Assembly: GCA_012515235.1 (NCBI GenBank)
Contig: JAAYYU010000035.1
Span: 112,399-176,398, forward strand
DNA: 64,000 bases
Direction: 5' to 3'
Source of the DNA: Candidatus Anammoximicrobium sp.
GTDB taxonomy: Bacteria > Planctomycetota > Planctomycetia > Pirellulales > Pirellulaceae
The position numbers and the translations under genes are program-made. Every line of letters begins with the position of its first letter. The stretch's first letter is position 1. Below the pieces are notes generated by a model. It was not told the origin of the DNA and did no database searches. It saw only the letters and a program-made list of their open reading frames with translations. This document shows, piece after piece, positions 18,081-26,851 of this stretch.

Positions 18081-18176
18081 GGGGTCAGGCGTCCAGAATT
18101 CAATTTTCGCGGGGATGGCGTTTTTGATGGAGTTGGACGATGGGCCGCGAAAACTGAATTCTGGACGCCTGACCCC
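18081..18176. repeat. 96-bp palindromic element, copy 2
   Basis: Same length and about 92% identical to the reverse complement of the copy at 10918-11013, including the non-palindromic centre. Ends are GGGGTCAGGCGTCCAGAATT and its inverse. It occupies most of the interval between the membrane protein and the sulfatase gene. Confidence 0.88.
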
Positions 18177-18338
18177 AGGGCTAGCACGCCGCGCGGGCGG
18201 CTGTCGGGCGGCCGATTGACACAGCCCGCTCCGGCAACAAAACTGAGCCTAGTCCAGCGATCGTTGCGGGGGCCGGGTGGCCGCGACGCAACGGTCGAAG
18301 CCCCGTGAACCGGAACGTACGACCGAAGGAAGCACCAG

Positions 18339-19778
18339 ATGAAAACTCTCCCTGCCGTTCTTGTCGCCTGCTGCGGGTTGATCGTCGCCTCCGCCGCTGA
18401 GGCGGCTAAGCCGAAGCCCAACGTCCTGTTCATCATCTCCGACGACCTGACCGCCACGGCGCTGTCCTGCTATGGCAACACGATCTGCCGCACGCCGAAC
18501 ATCGATCGGCTCGCCGCCCAGGGCGTGCGGTTTACCCGCGCGATGTGCCAAGGCACCTACTGCGGTCCTTCCCGCGCCTCGTTCCTGTCGGGCTACTATC
18601 CGCACGCCACGGGCGTGCTCGGCTACACCAGCCCGCGTCCGGCGATCGGCCAGCGCGCCACCTGGCCCCAGCATTTCAAGAACGCCGGCTACTACACCGC
18701 GCGGGTCAGCAAGATCTATCACATGGGGGTTCCGGGCGGCATCGAAGACGGCGGCGACGGCGCGGACGATCCGGCCTCGTGGACCGAACGGTTCAACAGC
18801 CCCGGCCCCGAATGGAAGGCAACGGGCGATGGCGAGACGCTGGAAGGCAATCCCGACGGGACGCGGCCGGTCGTGGGCGGAAACACGTTTGTCGTCGTCG
18901 AGGCGGACGGGGACGACCTGGTGCACTCGGACGGCAAGACTGCGGCCAAAGCCGTGGAATTGATCCGGCAGCACGCGGATCGGCCGTTCTTCCTGGCCGT
19001 CGGCTTCGTGCGCCCCCACGTGCCCTTCGTGGCGCCGAAGAAATATTTCCAGCCGTTCAAGCCCTACGACCAACTGCCGCTGCCGCCCAAGATCCCCGGC
19101 GATTGGGACGACATCCCCAAGGCGGGCATCAACTACAAGACCAGCGTCAACATGAAGATGGATGTTCGCCGCCAGAAGAAGGCGCTGGGTGGCTACTACG
19201 CGTGCGTGACTTACATGGACGCGATGGTGGGCCAGGTGCTCGACGCGCTGGACAAGTCCGGACAGGCGGACAACACGATTGTGATCTTTACCAGCGACCA
19301 CGGCTATCATTTGGGCGAGCACGACTTCTGGGCCAAAGTCAGCTTGCGAGACGAGTCGGCCCTGGTGCCGCTGATCGTCCGCGTGCCGGGCAAGAAGCCG
19401 GCCGTCTGCCATTCGCTCGTCGAACTGCTCGACCTGTATCCGACTGTAGCCAGCCTGTGCCGTTTGGACGTGCCCGCGCGCCTGCAGGGCAAGGACATTT
19501 CCGCCCTGTTCGACGATCCGTCGCGCGTCGTGCGCGAGGCCGCTTTCTCCGTCGCGCCGTCGCGCAAAGGCTTCCTCCTGCGCGGGGATCGATGGGCCTA
19601 CATCCAATACGCGGAAGATGCCTCCCAGGGCGTCGAACTGTTCGACCTGTTCAAGGACCCGAAGCAGTACACGAATCTTGCTGGAAAGCCCGAGTGGGCC
19701 TACGTGATCGAGGATTTCCAAGCCCAGCTTGCCGCCAGGCTCCGCGCCGTGCGTGACAACGATCTCGCAACTGACTGA
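18339..19778 (+). CDS. Secreted sulfatase, iduronate-2-sulfatase-like
   Basis: A 479-residue exported formylglycine-dependent sulfatase. Signal peptide at 1-22 ends in AEAA. The metal-site Asp pair is in NVLFIISDDLTATALSCYG (residues 35-36). The modified cysteine is Cys75 in CGPSR, followed by ASFLSGYYPH. Later hallmarks are FLAVGFVRPHVPF and FTSDHGYHLGEHDFWAK. The FVRPH and HGYHLGEH variants are those of iduronate-2-sulfatase-type enzymes (S1_7-like). It removes sulfate esters from sulfated glycans in the periplasm or outside. It needs a formylglycine-generating enzyme, which is not in the window. No neighbour is close enough to suggest an operon. Confidence 0.9.
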   Translation: MKTLPAVLVACCGLIVASAAEAAKPKPNVLFIISDDLTATALSCYGNTICRTPNIDRLAAQGVRFTRAMCQGTYCGPSRASFLSGYYPHATGVLGYTSPRPAIGQRATWPQHFKNAGYYTARVSKIYHMGVPGGIEDGGDGADDPASWTERFNSPGPEWKATGDGETLEGNPDGTRPVVGGNTFVVVEADGDDLVHSDGKTAAKAVELIRQHADRPFFLAVGFVRPHVPFVAPKKYFQPFKPYDQLPLPPKIPGDWDDIPKAGINYKTSVNMKMDVRRQKKALGGYYACVTYMDAMVGQVLDALDKSGQADNTIVIFTSDHGYHLGEHDFWAKVSLRDESALVPLIVRVPGKKPAVCHSLVELLDLYPTVASLCRLDVPARLQGKDISALFDDPSRVVREAAFSVAPSRKGFLLRGDRWAYIQYAEDASQGVELFDLFKDPKQYTNLAGKPEWAYVIEDFQAQLAARLRAVRDNDLATD

Positions 19779-19952
19779 GAGCGTCGCGAAAAAGGTCGAG
19801 AAAAGGAATCCGAAAAGGGGCGCGGAAAGAGAGGCGGGACTCTCGTCTGTGAAACGTCCCTTGGGCCGTTCCCTCCAAAAATCCTGTCCGCTTCTCCGGA
19901 GAAGCCGTTTCGCCGCCGCCGACTGGCGATCCGCAATCTCGGAGGCGGGCCG

Positions 19953-19981
19953 TTGTCGTTCATTCGGACGGATGTTAGAAT
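19953..19981 (+). promoter_or_regulatory. Promoter of the fluoride riboswitch-enolase transcript
   Basis: TTGTCG (19953-19958) and TAGAAT (19976-19981) are separated by exactly 17 bp. The expected start, about 6-8 nt on, coincides with the first bases of the riboswitch aptamer, which supports the call. Confidence 0.7.
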
Positions 19982-19986
19982 ACGGC

Positions 19987-20078
19987 ACGGCGATGGGGTT
20001 CGCCATGAACTGCCGCGTCTGTTTGCGGACGACGGCTGATGACTCCTACCTGGGCGCGAAAGGTCCGGTGGGAGTCCC
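19987..20078 (+). ncRNA. Fluoride riboswitch (crcB motif) upstream of enolase
   Basis: The aptamer begins GGCGATGGGGTTCGCC and continues with the conserved AACTGCC, a variable CCGC/GCGG hairpin, and the GGCTGATGACTCCTACC end that defines the crcB/fluoride class. The loop GGGGU can pair with ACUCC to make the class pseudoknot (one G-U pair). The same ACUCC lies in GACTCCTACC (20041-20050), which otherwise pairs over 10 bp with GGTGGGAGTC (20067-20076). That switch is mutually exclusive and leads into the terminator at 20102. Fluoride is expected to raise enolase expression. Class recognition is by consensus memory, not a covariance search. Confidence 0.88.
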
Positions 20079-20101
20079 GTCTCACGCCGAACCTAGACTT
20101 T

Positions 20102-20136
20102 AAGCTCCCAGGATCACTCCTTCGGGAGCTTTTTTT
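20102..20136 (+). terminator. Intrinsic terminator of the fluoride riboswitch
   Basis: AAGCTCCC (20102-20109) pairs with GGGAGCTT (20124-20131), followed by a run of T. Its 5' arm CUCCC is also complementary to GGGAG at 20070-20074, which becomes free when the aptamer pseudoknot captures ACUCC; this gives a plausible antiterminator. It stands about 50 nt before the enolase start. Confidence 0.85.
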
Positions 20137-20188
20137 CTGGACCTGGGGCGGCCTTTTTCCGCGGGAACAACTGGCAAAGGAGTTTGGC

Positions 20189-21457
20189 GTGAGACACAGA
20201 ATTACCTCCGTCCGGGCCCTGGAGATTCTCGATTCGCGTGGAAATCCCACGGTGCGCGTCCACGTGGCGCTGGAAAACGGCGTGCAGGCTTCGGCCTCCG
20301 TGCCCTCGGGCGCTTCGACGGGCGAGCACGAAGCCCTGGAGCTTCGCGACGGGGACAAGAAACGCTACGGGGGCAAGGGCGTTGTCAAGGCGGTCGCCAA
20401 CGTCAACGACGCGATCGCCCCCAAGCTGATCGGCCGGGACCCGGCACATCAAGCCGAACTCGACCGGCTGATGATCGACCTGGACGGGACTCCGACCAAG
20501 AGCCAGTTGGGCGCCAACGCGATCCTGGGCGTCTCGATGGCGGTCGCGCGGGCAGCGGCCCGAGACGCGGAGCTGCCCTTGTACGCGTATCTGGGCGGCA
20601 CCGGCGCGGTGCGGTTGCCCGTGCCCATGATGAACATCCTGAACGGCGGCAAACATGCGGACAACAGCGTCGACCTCCAGGAGTTCATGGTGATGCCGAT
20701 CGGGGCGCCGAACTTTGCCGAAGCGTTGCGGTACGGCACCGAGACGTTCCACGCCCTGAAGAAGATTCTGCACGGCCGTGGGTACGCCACGAGCGTCGGG
20801 GACGAAGGCGGATTTGCCCCCAACCTGAAGAGCAACGACGAGGCCTGCGAGGTGATCATCGAGGCGATCCAGGCGGCAGGCTACAAGCCCGGCACGGACA
20901 TCGCCCTCGCCCTCGATCCGGCAGCCAGCTCGTTCTACGAAGACGGGGCCTACAATCTGGCCAAATCGGGACAGGGCAAGAAGACGGCGGCCCAGATGAC
21001 TGAACTGTACCAGTCGTGGGTCGCCAAGTACCACGTCATCTCGATCGAAGACGGGCTGGCGGAAAACGACTGGGACGGTTTCCGCGCGCACACGGCCGCG
21101 CTGGGCGACAAGATCCAGATCGTCGGCGACGACCTGTACGTGACCAATACGCGGTTCATTGCCCGCGGCATCCAGGAGAAATCCACCAATGCGGTGCTGA
21201 TCAAGCTGAACCAGATCGGCTCGGTTACCGAGACCATCGAAGCGATCCAGATGTGCCAGAAGGCGGGTTGGGGCTACGTGGTGTCGCACCGTTCCGGCGA
21301 GACCGAGGACGCCTTCCTGGCCGACTTTGCCGTAGCCCTGGGCGGCGGTCAGATCAAAACCGGCTCCGCCTGCCGCAGCGAGCGGATCGCCAAGTACAAC
21401 CGGCTGCTGGAGATCGAAGCCGAACTGGGCAAGGCGGCCGTGTTCGGGTGGAAGTGA
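20189..21457 (+). CDS. eno: Enolase (phosphopyruvate hydratase)
   Basis: A 422-residue enolase converting 2-phosphoglycerate to phosphoenolpyruvate with Mg2+ in the cytoplasm. Recognised by [20 protein letters not shown] at the N-terminus, [57 protein letters not shown], the metal ligands in [18 protein letters not shown] and GDDLYVTNT, and [19 protein letters not shown]. Length is normal. The start is GTG at 20189 with AAAGGAG 7 nt upstream; the longer open frame runs through the riboswitch and is not coding. Expression should be switched on by fluoride through the leader. Fluoride with phosphate and Mg2+ inhibits enolase, which explains the pairing. Confidence 0.98.
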   Translation: MRHRITSVRALEILDSRGNPTVRVHVALENGVQASASVPSGASTGEHEALELRDGDKKRYGGKGVVKAVANVNDAIAPKLIGRDPAHQAELDRLMIDLDGTPTKSQLGANAILGVSMAVARAAARDAELPLYAYLGGTGAVRLPVPMMNILNGGKHADNSVDLQEFMVMPIGAPNFAEALRYGTETFHALKKILHGRGYATSVGDEGGFAPNLKSNDEACEVIIEAIQAAGYKPGTDIALALDPAASSFYEDGAYNLAKSGQGKKTAAQMTELYQSWVAKYHVISIEDGLAENDWDGFRAHTAALGDKIQIVGDDLYVTNTRFIARGIQEKSTNAVLIKLNQIGSVTETIEAIQMCQKAGWGYVVSHRSGETEDAFLADFAVALGGGQIKTGSACRSERIAKYNRLLEIEAELGKAAVFGWK

Positions 21458-21517
21458 AGCGGTCAGCGCCGGCCGGATTCTCGCGGCGCGGAGCGACTGG
21501 GGGCAAGGACCCGGGTT

Positions 21518-21586
21518 CGTAGGGCGGAGTCCATTCCGCCCGAGCGGACTGCCTTTCTCCGAGCGGACCAAGGTCCGCTCTACGAC
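21518..21586. repeat. Double-hairpin intergenic repeat
   Basis: Two hairpins in a row, GGGCGGA/TCCGCCC and GAGCGGAC/GTCCGCTC, framed by CGTAG at the left and CTACG at the right. A diverged half of the same kind is visible at 29566-29597 (CGTAGAGCAGACTCCGTCCG). No gene is seen elsewhere in 21458-21874. Confidence 0.6.
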
Positions 21587-21817
21587 GCGAGAGGAGAGCT
21601 GTTTCTTGAGAGACGCTGACGGGCGCGCACCCACGGAGTCGAACATGAGCTATCCGGGTTGCCGCCTCGCCGGAACACGCTACCGCGCCCCGGCGGGTGG
21701 TGCCTCACGTCGTTCCCCGCAGAAGATGCCTCTGGAAGGTTCCAGCGGCCGAATCGTCGCGGGTCTGAAGGTCCTTGATTCACCCCTTCACGAGGACCTG
21801 TGATCCGATTTCGGCCA

Positions 21818-21838
21818 CCACGCTGCTTGCCAGCGTGG
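21818..21838. terminator. Hairpin downstream of the oxidoreductase gene
   Basis: CCACGCTG-CTTGC-CAGCGTGG, extended by GGCC/GGCC with bulges. It lies just past the stop of the leftward oxidoreductase gene and could terminate it, although no T-run follows on that strand. Confidence 0.4.
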
Positions 21839-21874
21839 GGCCATGTTCAGAACCAGACATCGCCCCGGTGCAAG

Positions 21875-23179
21875 TCACACCGCCCAGCCTTCACGGTAAA
21901 CAGGCCGAAGGAACTGGTCGGCCTCGGGACAGTTGCGAGCCCTGAGGTTCACCGAGTCCCACTCCAGCTTCTTATTGACCCGGAAGGCGACCGTGCCCAG
22001 CAAGTTGTTCTCGATCAGGGCGCCTGAGTAGTCGAAGTTGCAGAGCGTCGGCGAGCCGGTCTTGCAGGCTTGAATCCACTCCTCGTGCTGGCCTGGCGAC
22101 GGAGGGATGGAAGGCGGCGGAGGCTGGAAGTCCTTGAAATCGGCTTCCGGCAGCAACATCCGCTTGCCGTAGTCCGCCAGGAGCGTGCCCTTGTCGCCGA
22201 CGAACATAATCCCCAAGTGCCATTTGCTCAGGTCGATGCCTTCCGGCGCCTGGGGCCGGTTGTGCCGGTCGTACCAGGCGAGTTTCACCGGCGGCCGGTT
22301 TCCCCGAGCCGGGTGCTCCCAACGCACGGTCAGGTGGTCGGGATACGTCTCGGCACGCACCGGCAAAGGGCCCGACGCCTCGACCGTGCTGGGCGCCTGC
22401 AACTCCAGGGCCCAGAAAGCCAGATCGATGGTGTGGCTGCCCATGTCGCCCAGCGCCCCGTTGCCGAAATCCCACCAGTTTTGCCAGGACAGTGAACGCT
22501 TGGTGAAGTAACAAGGATGATAGGGCCGCGCCGGCGCGGGACCCAGCCAGAGATCCCAGTGCAAGTTCGGAGGAACCGGGACCGTCTCCTGGGGCCGCTC
22601 GACCGGTCCTTCGATGCCCTGATCCACCCAGACGTGCGCTTCGCGCACCGGTCCGATCGCTCCCGTTTGAATCAGCTCGACCACGCGGCGATAGTTGTCG
22701 GTGGCGTGAATCTGCGTGCCCATCTGAGTCGCCACCTTCATCTGCTTGGCCGTCTCCCGCATTTGGCGCGCTTCGTACACCGAATGCGCCAGCGGCTTCT
22801 CGCAATACACATGCTTGCCCCGCTTCATGGCGGAAAGGCTGATCAGCGCGTGGGTATGCTCCGTCGTGCTGACGACCACCGCATCGAGGTCTTTCTGGTC
22901 CAGCAGCTTGCGCCAGTCGATGTAGGTCTTGGCCTGGGGATACCGCTGAAGGGCCTGGACCAGATGTTCTTCGTTCACGTCGCACAACGCGACGATGTTC
23001 TCTGTGGCGACCGCCCGCGCGTTGGCCGCCCCGCGACTGGCGACCCCAACGATGCCGATGTTCAGTTTTTCATTTGGCGAGCGGCTCTGCGCTGTCGCGC
23101 AGTTGCCGGCCACCCAGAATCCGGCTGCAGCCAGAGCCGAACGGTTAAGAAACTCGCGACGCGTGGCACATCTGTTCAT
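21875..23179 (-). CDS. Tat-exported Gfo/Idh/MocA family oxidoreductase
   Basis: A 434-residue NAD(P)-dependent oxidoreductase. The N-terminus has a twin-arginine signal (TRREFLNRSALAAAGFWVAG), so it probably works outside the cytoplasm, a common planctomycete feature. The Rossmann domain follows with GIVGVASRGAANA, then VVSTTEHTHA and the family signature CEKPLAHS. GDMGSHTIDLAFWAL and the C-terminal alpha/beta domain complete the fold. Related proteins oxidise or rearrange sugars and sugar derivatives; the substrate here is unknown. Divergent from the gene at 23598 and separated from it by 418 bp. Confidence 0.88.
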   Translation of the reverse strand: MNRCATRREFLNRSALAAAGFWVAGNCATAQSRSPNEKLNIGIVGVASRGAANARAVATENIVALCDVNEEHLVQALQRYPQAKTYIDWRKLLDQKDLDAVVVSTTEHTHALISLSAMKRGKHVYCEKPLAHSVYEARQMRETAKQMKVATQMGTQIHATDNYRRVVELIQTGAIGPVREAHVWVDQGIEGPVERPQETVPVPPNLHWDLWLGPAPARPYHPCYFTKRSLSWQNWWDFGNGALGDMGSHTIDLAFWALELQAPSTVEASGPLPVRAETYPDHLTVRWEHPARGNRPPVKLAWYDRHNRPQAPEGIDLSKWHLGIMFVGDKGTLLADYGKRMLLPEADFKDFQPPPPSIPPSPGQHEEWIQACKTGSPTLCNFDYSGALIENNLLGTVAFRVNKKLEWDSVNLRARNCPEADQFLRPVYREGWAV

Positions 23180-23301
23180 GTCGACTCCTCGGGATATGGG
23201 GCGTGGTTGTCAGGCAGGATTCGTTCAAGCCTTGCGGGAATCAGCCTAGTCCTGCGGCACGGCCCAGTCAAGCGGCGGCACGACCTGGCGATTACGAGAC
23301 C

Positions 23302-23329
23302 TTGAGAGAGTCGCCCCATCCGCTATACT
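23302..23329 (+). promoter_or_regulatory. Sigma-70-type promoter upstream of the exported NifX-like gene
   Basis: TTGAGA (23302-23307) and TATACT (23324-23329) with a 16-bp spacer. The transcript would have a leader of about 260 nt before the ATG at 23598. That leader contains what may be a decayed start of another NifX-type frame near 23485. Confidence 0.45.
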
Positions 23330-23597
23330 TTCTGCTGCGCGTAGAGTGCTCCGTCCTTGCCCGCGGCCTCGGCTGCCCCGTAGGCGGCATGGTTTTGCGG
23401 TCCGCGAGTTCGCTGCCGCGTTTCGAGCCGGAGTTGAACCAGATTCTGCCTTCGATTCCCTCGTCCGTTCACCAGGAGTCCACTAAAAAAATCGCCGTGA
23501 CGGCGGATGCGCCGTCCCTGGAGGTGGCCGGGGAGGGGGACGGAGGCGAGGTTGCCGTGGCGATGTCACGGCACCGCCTGCGGGGAGGAATGATCCA

Positions 23598-24428
23598 ATG
23601 AGAGCAAGTCAGACCGCGGTCGTCGCCATGTTCGTGTTAGGGTTCCAGTGGTCCTTTGCGTTCGCGCAAAGGGGCGAGGGAGGTCAACGGGGGGTGGCCG
23701 CAAAACCAGCTGCACCAAAAACCATTTCGCTTTCCGGCAAACTGATGGAGGTCAAGACGGAACCGTTCCAGATGACGACCGGACCCTCGTTGCCGGGCAC
23801 ATATTTGGCGATCAGGACGCCGGCAGGCAAGACGGTCAGCATCCACCTGGGGCCATCGAACGAAATCGAACCGCTGACCAAAGGCCTGTCGCCCGGCACG
23901 GAAATCAAGGCCGAGGTCTTTCGAACCGAGACGACGCGGGAAGGCCGATACATCGCTCGGACCTTGACCTTTGGCGACCGGACCATCGTCCTGCGGGACA
24001 TGTCGCTGCGGCCGGTTTGGGCCGGCCGAGGAGCAAGCGGCGAACCGCCCTTCAAGATTGCCGTCACCGCGGCCGGGCCGACGCTGGGCGCGGCCGTCGA
24101 TCCGCAATTCGGACGCTGCCCGTATTTCGTCGTCATCGATCCGAAAACGGGCGAGTTTGAGGCGTTGAAGAACACGTTCACGCAGGGCCGCCAGGCCGGC
24201 GTCCAGTCAGCCCGGATGATCGCATCGAAGGGAGCGAAATGGCTGCTGACCGGCAAGTGCGGGCCCAGCGCTCTGCGCGCCCTGTCGTCCGAAGGGATCG
24301 AGATTGTCTCAAACTGCTCGGGCACCATCCGCGAGGTGCTGGAAGAATACAAGGCCGGACAGTTGCCGGCCGCAAACCAGAATCACGCCCGTTCGCCGCA
24401 GCCTGCCCACGATCCACCGCAGCCGTGA
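23598..24428 (+). CDS. Exported NifX/MTH1175-like protein
   Basis: A 276-residue protein with a signal peptide (residues 1-23, VVAMFVLGFQWSFAFA), a beta-rich middle part (about 40-145, LSGKLMEVKTEPFQ ... IRTPAGKTVSIHLGPS), and a C-terminal dinitrogenase iron-molybdenum cofactor domain (NifX/MTH1175 type) from about 152: KIAVTAAGPTLGAAVDPQFGRCPYFVVID, then LLTGKCGPSALRALSSEGIEIV. Start ATG has GGAGGAATGATCCA upstream. The family binds Fe-Mo or other metal clusters in the cytoplasm, so an exported version is unusual; it might carry or scavenge metal in the periplasm. No nitrogenase genes are present. Confidence 0.8.
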   Translation: MRASQTAVVAMFVLGFQWSFAFAQRGEGGQRGVAAKPAAPKTISLSGKLMEVKTEPFQMTTGPSLPGTYLAIRTPAGKTVSIHLGPSNEIEPLTKGLSPGTEIKAEVFRTETTREGRYIARTLTFGDRTIVLRDMSLRPVWAGRGASGEPPFKIAVTAAGPTLGAAVDPQFGRCPYFVVIDPKTGEFEALKNTFTQGRQAGVQSARMIASKGAKWLLTGKCGPSALRALSSEGIEIVSNCSGTIREVLEEYKAGQLPAANQNHARSPQPAHDPPQP

Positions 24429-24463
24429 CGGACGTGGCCGTCTGCCGCGCGCCTCGTAGCAGG

Positions 24464-24790
24464 CTAAAGAGGTTCTGTTCGCTTCGTAGGCCTTGGACCT
24501 GATCTTTTGACCATGATTACAGGGCAAGATGCCTGCCGCATCACGGATTTGGCGACGCTGCCGCTCAACACGCACATCAGTCCCGTGCGACCGTGTGTGC
24601 CGATGACGATCACTTCCACGTTTTCCTGCTTGGCCAACTGGACGATCAGGTCAGCTGGATGCACGCTTTCCGAGGAGGGCGGAGGACAGATCATGCGGTG
24701 CTCGTACGGCACCTCGGCGTCATCGGGAACAATCGTTTGTAGACGCTGCACGTCTCCTGGACTCGGCTCCGGATCCTCGTCGAACAGCAT
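24464..24790 (-). pseudogene. N-terminally truncated universal stress protein
   Basis: The C-terminal two-thirds of a UspA-type protein is clear: VEVIVIGTHGRTGL, nine residues, GSVAKSVMRQASCPVIMVKR, the nucleotide-binding motif and last strand. The first strand, helix and second strand (about 45 residues, including the conserved Asp) are missing. Upstream sequence in the frame is unrelated and contains a small AAACACCGAAACGGG repeat (24856-24881). A 108-residue product from the ATG at 24790 is possible but unlikely to fold normally. Confidence 0.65.
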
Positions 24791-24962
24791 GTCCGCGTCT
24801 CCCGGCAACGCCGAAGCAGCAAACAGCGCGCCCGGCAATCCGATCCTGGGGTTTATCGAAACGGGAAACACCGAAACGGGGAAGCATCGGGGAAGCCGCT
24901 GAGCCCACACCGGGACACGCCTTCGTCCGGCACGGCATCTGCTAGAATTGCAATCCATCGAT

Positions 24963-26654
24963 ATGGCTACTGCAATGACCGATATTTCACAAAAGCAGGA
25001 AGTGCGATTGCAGGGAATCTCGATCTGTCCCGGGATCGGAATGGGGCGCGTCCACAAAATGGACTTGGACATCCTCATTCCGCAGGACGAAATCGACATT
25101 TCCCAGGTCGCCGCCGAATTGGATCGTTATTCCCGCGCGGTCGAAACGGCGCGGCGTCGTCTGCCGGAACACGTTGCCGCGGTTCACGGCGAACTGTCGA
25201 TCGAGGCCCAAGCCATCTTTCAGGTCCATGAGGCGATCTTGTCGGATGAGTCGTTCCACACCAGAGTGCGGAACCGGATCGCCGCGGAGCAGAAGCGCGC
25301 GGAATTCTGTCTCGACAAGGAGGCTGCCGCGCTGGTGGCCGCGTTCGAGGCGATGCGGGATCCCTATCTCAAAGCGCGCAACGAAGACATCCGGGATATG
25401 GCCGACAACCTGCTTGGAATCCTATCCAATCGCGACCGCAGCCTCTATCGGCCGATGGCAAGGGGCGACGCGATCATCTCCCGCCATCTGCATTCTTCGA
25501 GCGTCATCCTGGCCCAACGGGTCGGTGCCGGCGGGTTTGCCAGCGAGAGCCGCGCGCTGTCTTCGCACGCCGCCATTCTGCTCAAAGGATTCGGCCTTCC
25601 TTCCGTGGGAGCCGTTTCGGGGCTGCTGGATGTAGCGCAGGAAGGTGACCGGATCATCGTCGAGGGCACCCGCGGCCTGGTCATTGTGCGGCCGTCACTG
25701 CATACAGAGGAAGAGTATCGGCAGCAGAAACGGGGCGAACAGGTGCCCGTTTTCTTTCCGGAGGTGATGCCCTGCAGGACGGCCGACGGCATCGCGGTTT
25801 CGTTGAGGGCCAACATGGAGAATCCGGAACAGATTCATCTCATGTTCGCCAACGGCTTGGATGGAATCGGGCTGTTCCGAACCGAGTTCATGATTGCCCA
25901 AGACGGTCGTTTGCCTTCAGAAGACGAACAATACGAGGTCTACCAGCGGGTGATCCACGAAGCGGCGGGCCGTTTCGTCATCTTTCGGACCTTCGATATC
26001 GGCGCGGACAAGCAGTGGGGCGCGACACGCGGTTGCGCGGGATCGAATCCTGCCTTGGGGATCCGGGGTATCCGCCGGCATTTCCTGGACGAGATGGGAG
26101 AACTCCGCTCACAGTTGCGGGCCTTACTGCGGGCCGGCGGCGATCGCCAGATCGGAATTCTGATTCCGCTGGTGACGACGATCGACGACGTCCAGCGGGC
26201 GAAGTGCATTCTCGACGAAGTCGGTGGTGAATTGAAGTCGCAAGGCCAACAGCTGGCACACCGAATCAGGATGGGAGCCATGATCGAGGTTCCCGCCGCA
26301 GCGATTTCCGTCCAGGACATCCTCAAGGAGGTCGATTTCATCAGTTTGGGAACGAACGATCTGCTGCAGTACTTTATGGCTGCGGACCGCGATAACGAAC
26401 GGGTCGTCCAGTACAACGAACCGACCCACTCCGCCTTTCTTTGGCTGTTGGAGTACATCATGCGGCAGGCGAGCCAGATTGGCCGGGCGGCGGATGTCGC
26501 CGTGTGCGGCGAAATCGCCTCGGATCCGCGCATGGTGCCCCATCTTTTGCGCCTGGGTTATCGTGCCTTCAGCATCACCCCCGTTGCGACACAGGCCGTT
26601 CGAGAAGTCATCGCAGCCACGCGAACGGACCACGGTCCGGGCAGCGCCCCGTAA
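24963..26654 (+). CDS. ptsI: Phosphoenolpyruvate-protein phosphotransferase (PTS enzyme I)
   Basis: A 563-residue enzyme I, which takes phosphate from PEP and passes it to HPr in the cytoplasm. The N-terminal domain begins LQGISICPGIGMGRV. The phosphorylated histidine is His202 in ALSSHAAILLKGFGLPSVG. The PEP-binding domain shows GLFRTEFMI, FRTFDIGADK, GTNDLLQYFMAADRDNERV and VCGEIASDP with the expected active-site Cys. A TAGAAT box at 24943-24948 implies a short leader, so the ATG at 24975 is an alternative start. No HPr or EII gene is visible, so this may be part of an incomplete, regulatory PTS, as in many bacteria of this phylum. Length is normal. Confidence 0.93.
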   Translation: MATAMTDISQKQEVRLQGISICPGIGMGRVHKMDLDILIPQDEIDISQVAAELDRYSRAVETARRRLPEHVAAVHGELSIEAQAIFQVHEAILSDESFHTRVRNRIAAEQKRAEFCLDKEAAALVAAFEAMRDPYLKARNEDIRDMADNLLGILSNRDRSLYRPMARGDAIISRHLHSSSVILAQRVGAGGFASESRALSSHAAILLKGFGLPSVGAVSGLLDVAQEGDRIIVEGTRGLVIVRPSLHTEEEYRQQKRGEQVPVFFPEVMPCRTADGIAVSLRANMENPEQIHLMFANGLDGIGLFRTEFMIAQDGRLPSEDEQYEVYQRVIHEAAGRFVIFRTFDIGADKQWGATRGCAGSNPALGIRGIRRHFLDEMGELRSQLRALLRAGGDRQIGILIPLVTTIDDVQRAKCILDEVGGELKSQGQQLAHRIRMGAMIEVPAAAISVQDILKEVDFISLGTNDLLQYFMAADRDNERVVQYNEPTHSAFLWLLEYIMRQASQIGRAADVAVCGEIASDPRMVPHLLRLGYRAFSITPVATQAVREVIAATRTDHGPGSAP

Positions 26655-26851
26655 CAGCGCGGGTCCAAACCGGTTTTTCCCCGCAACCGCGCAGGCGTGT
26701 TTTTGCGAAGAAACCGCGAGGGGCTGGCGGAATGGTCCGAAACGTGCATCTTTAGGAGTGTCACGTGCTACCTGCCCATGTGCGGTGGAGGTGGGCCCAT
26801 CGATTACAGAATCTACCGGGACTAGGCTGAAACCCAATGAGGAGAGAAGCC

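Noticed and set aside
19987..20136. 6S RNA or other stand-alone small RNA
   Set aside because: The size and own promoter and terminator fit, but the GGCGATGG...AACTGCC...GGCTGATGACTCC pattern is the fluoride riboswitch and it leads into eno.
21645..21803. 52-codon plus-strand frame after the enolase gene
   Set aside because: No ribosome-binding site, no similarity I recognise, and the composition is like the surrounding repeat-bearing intergenic DNA.
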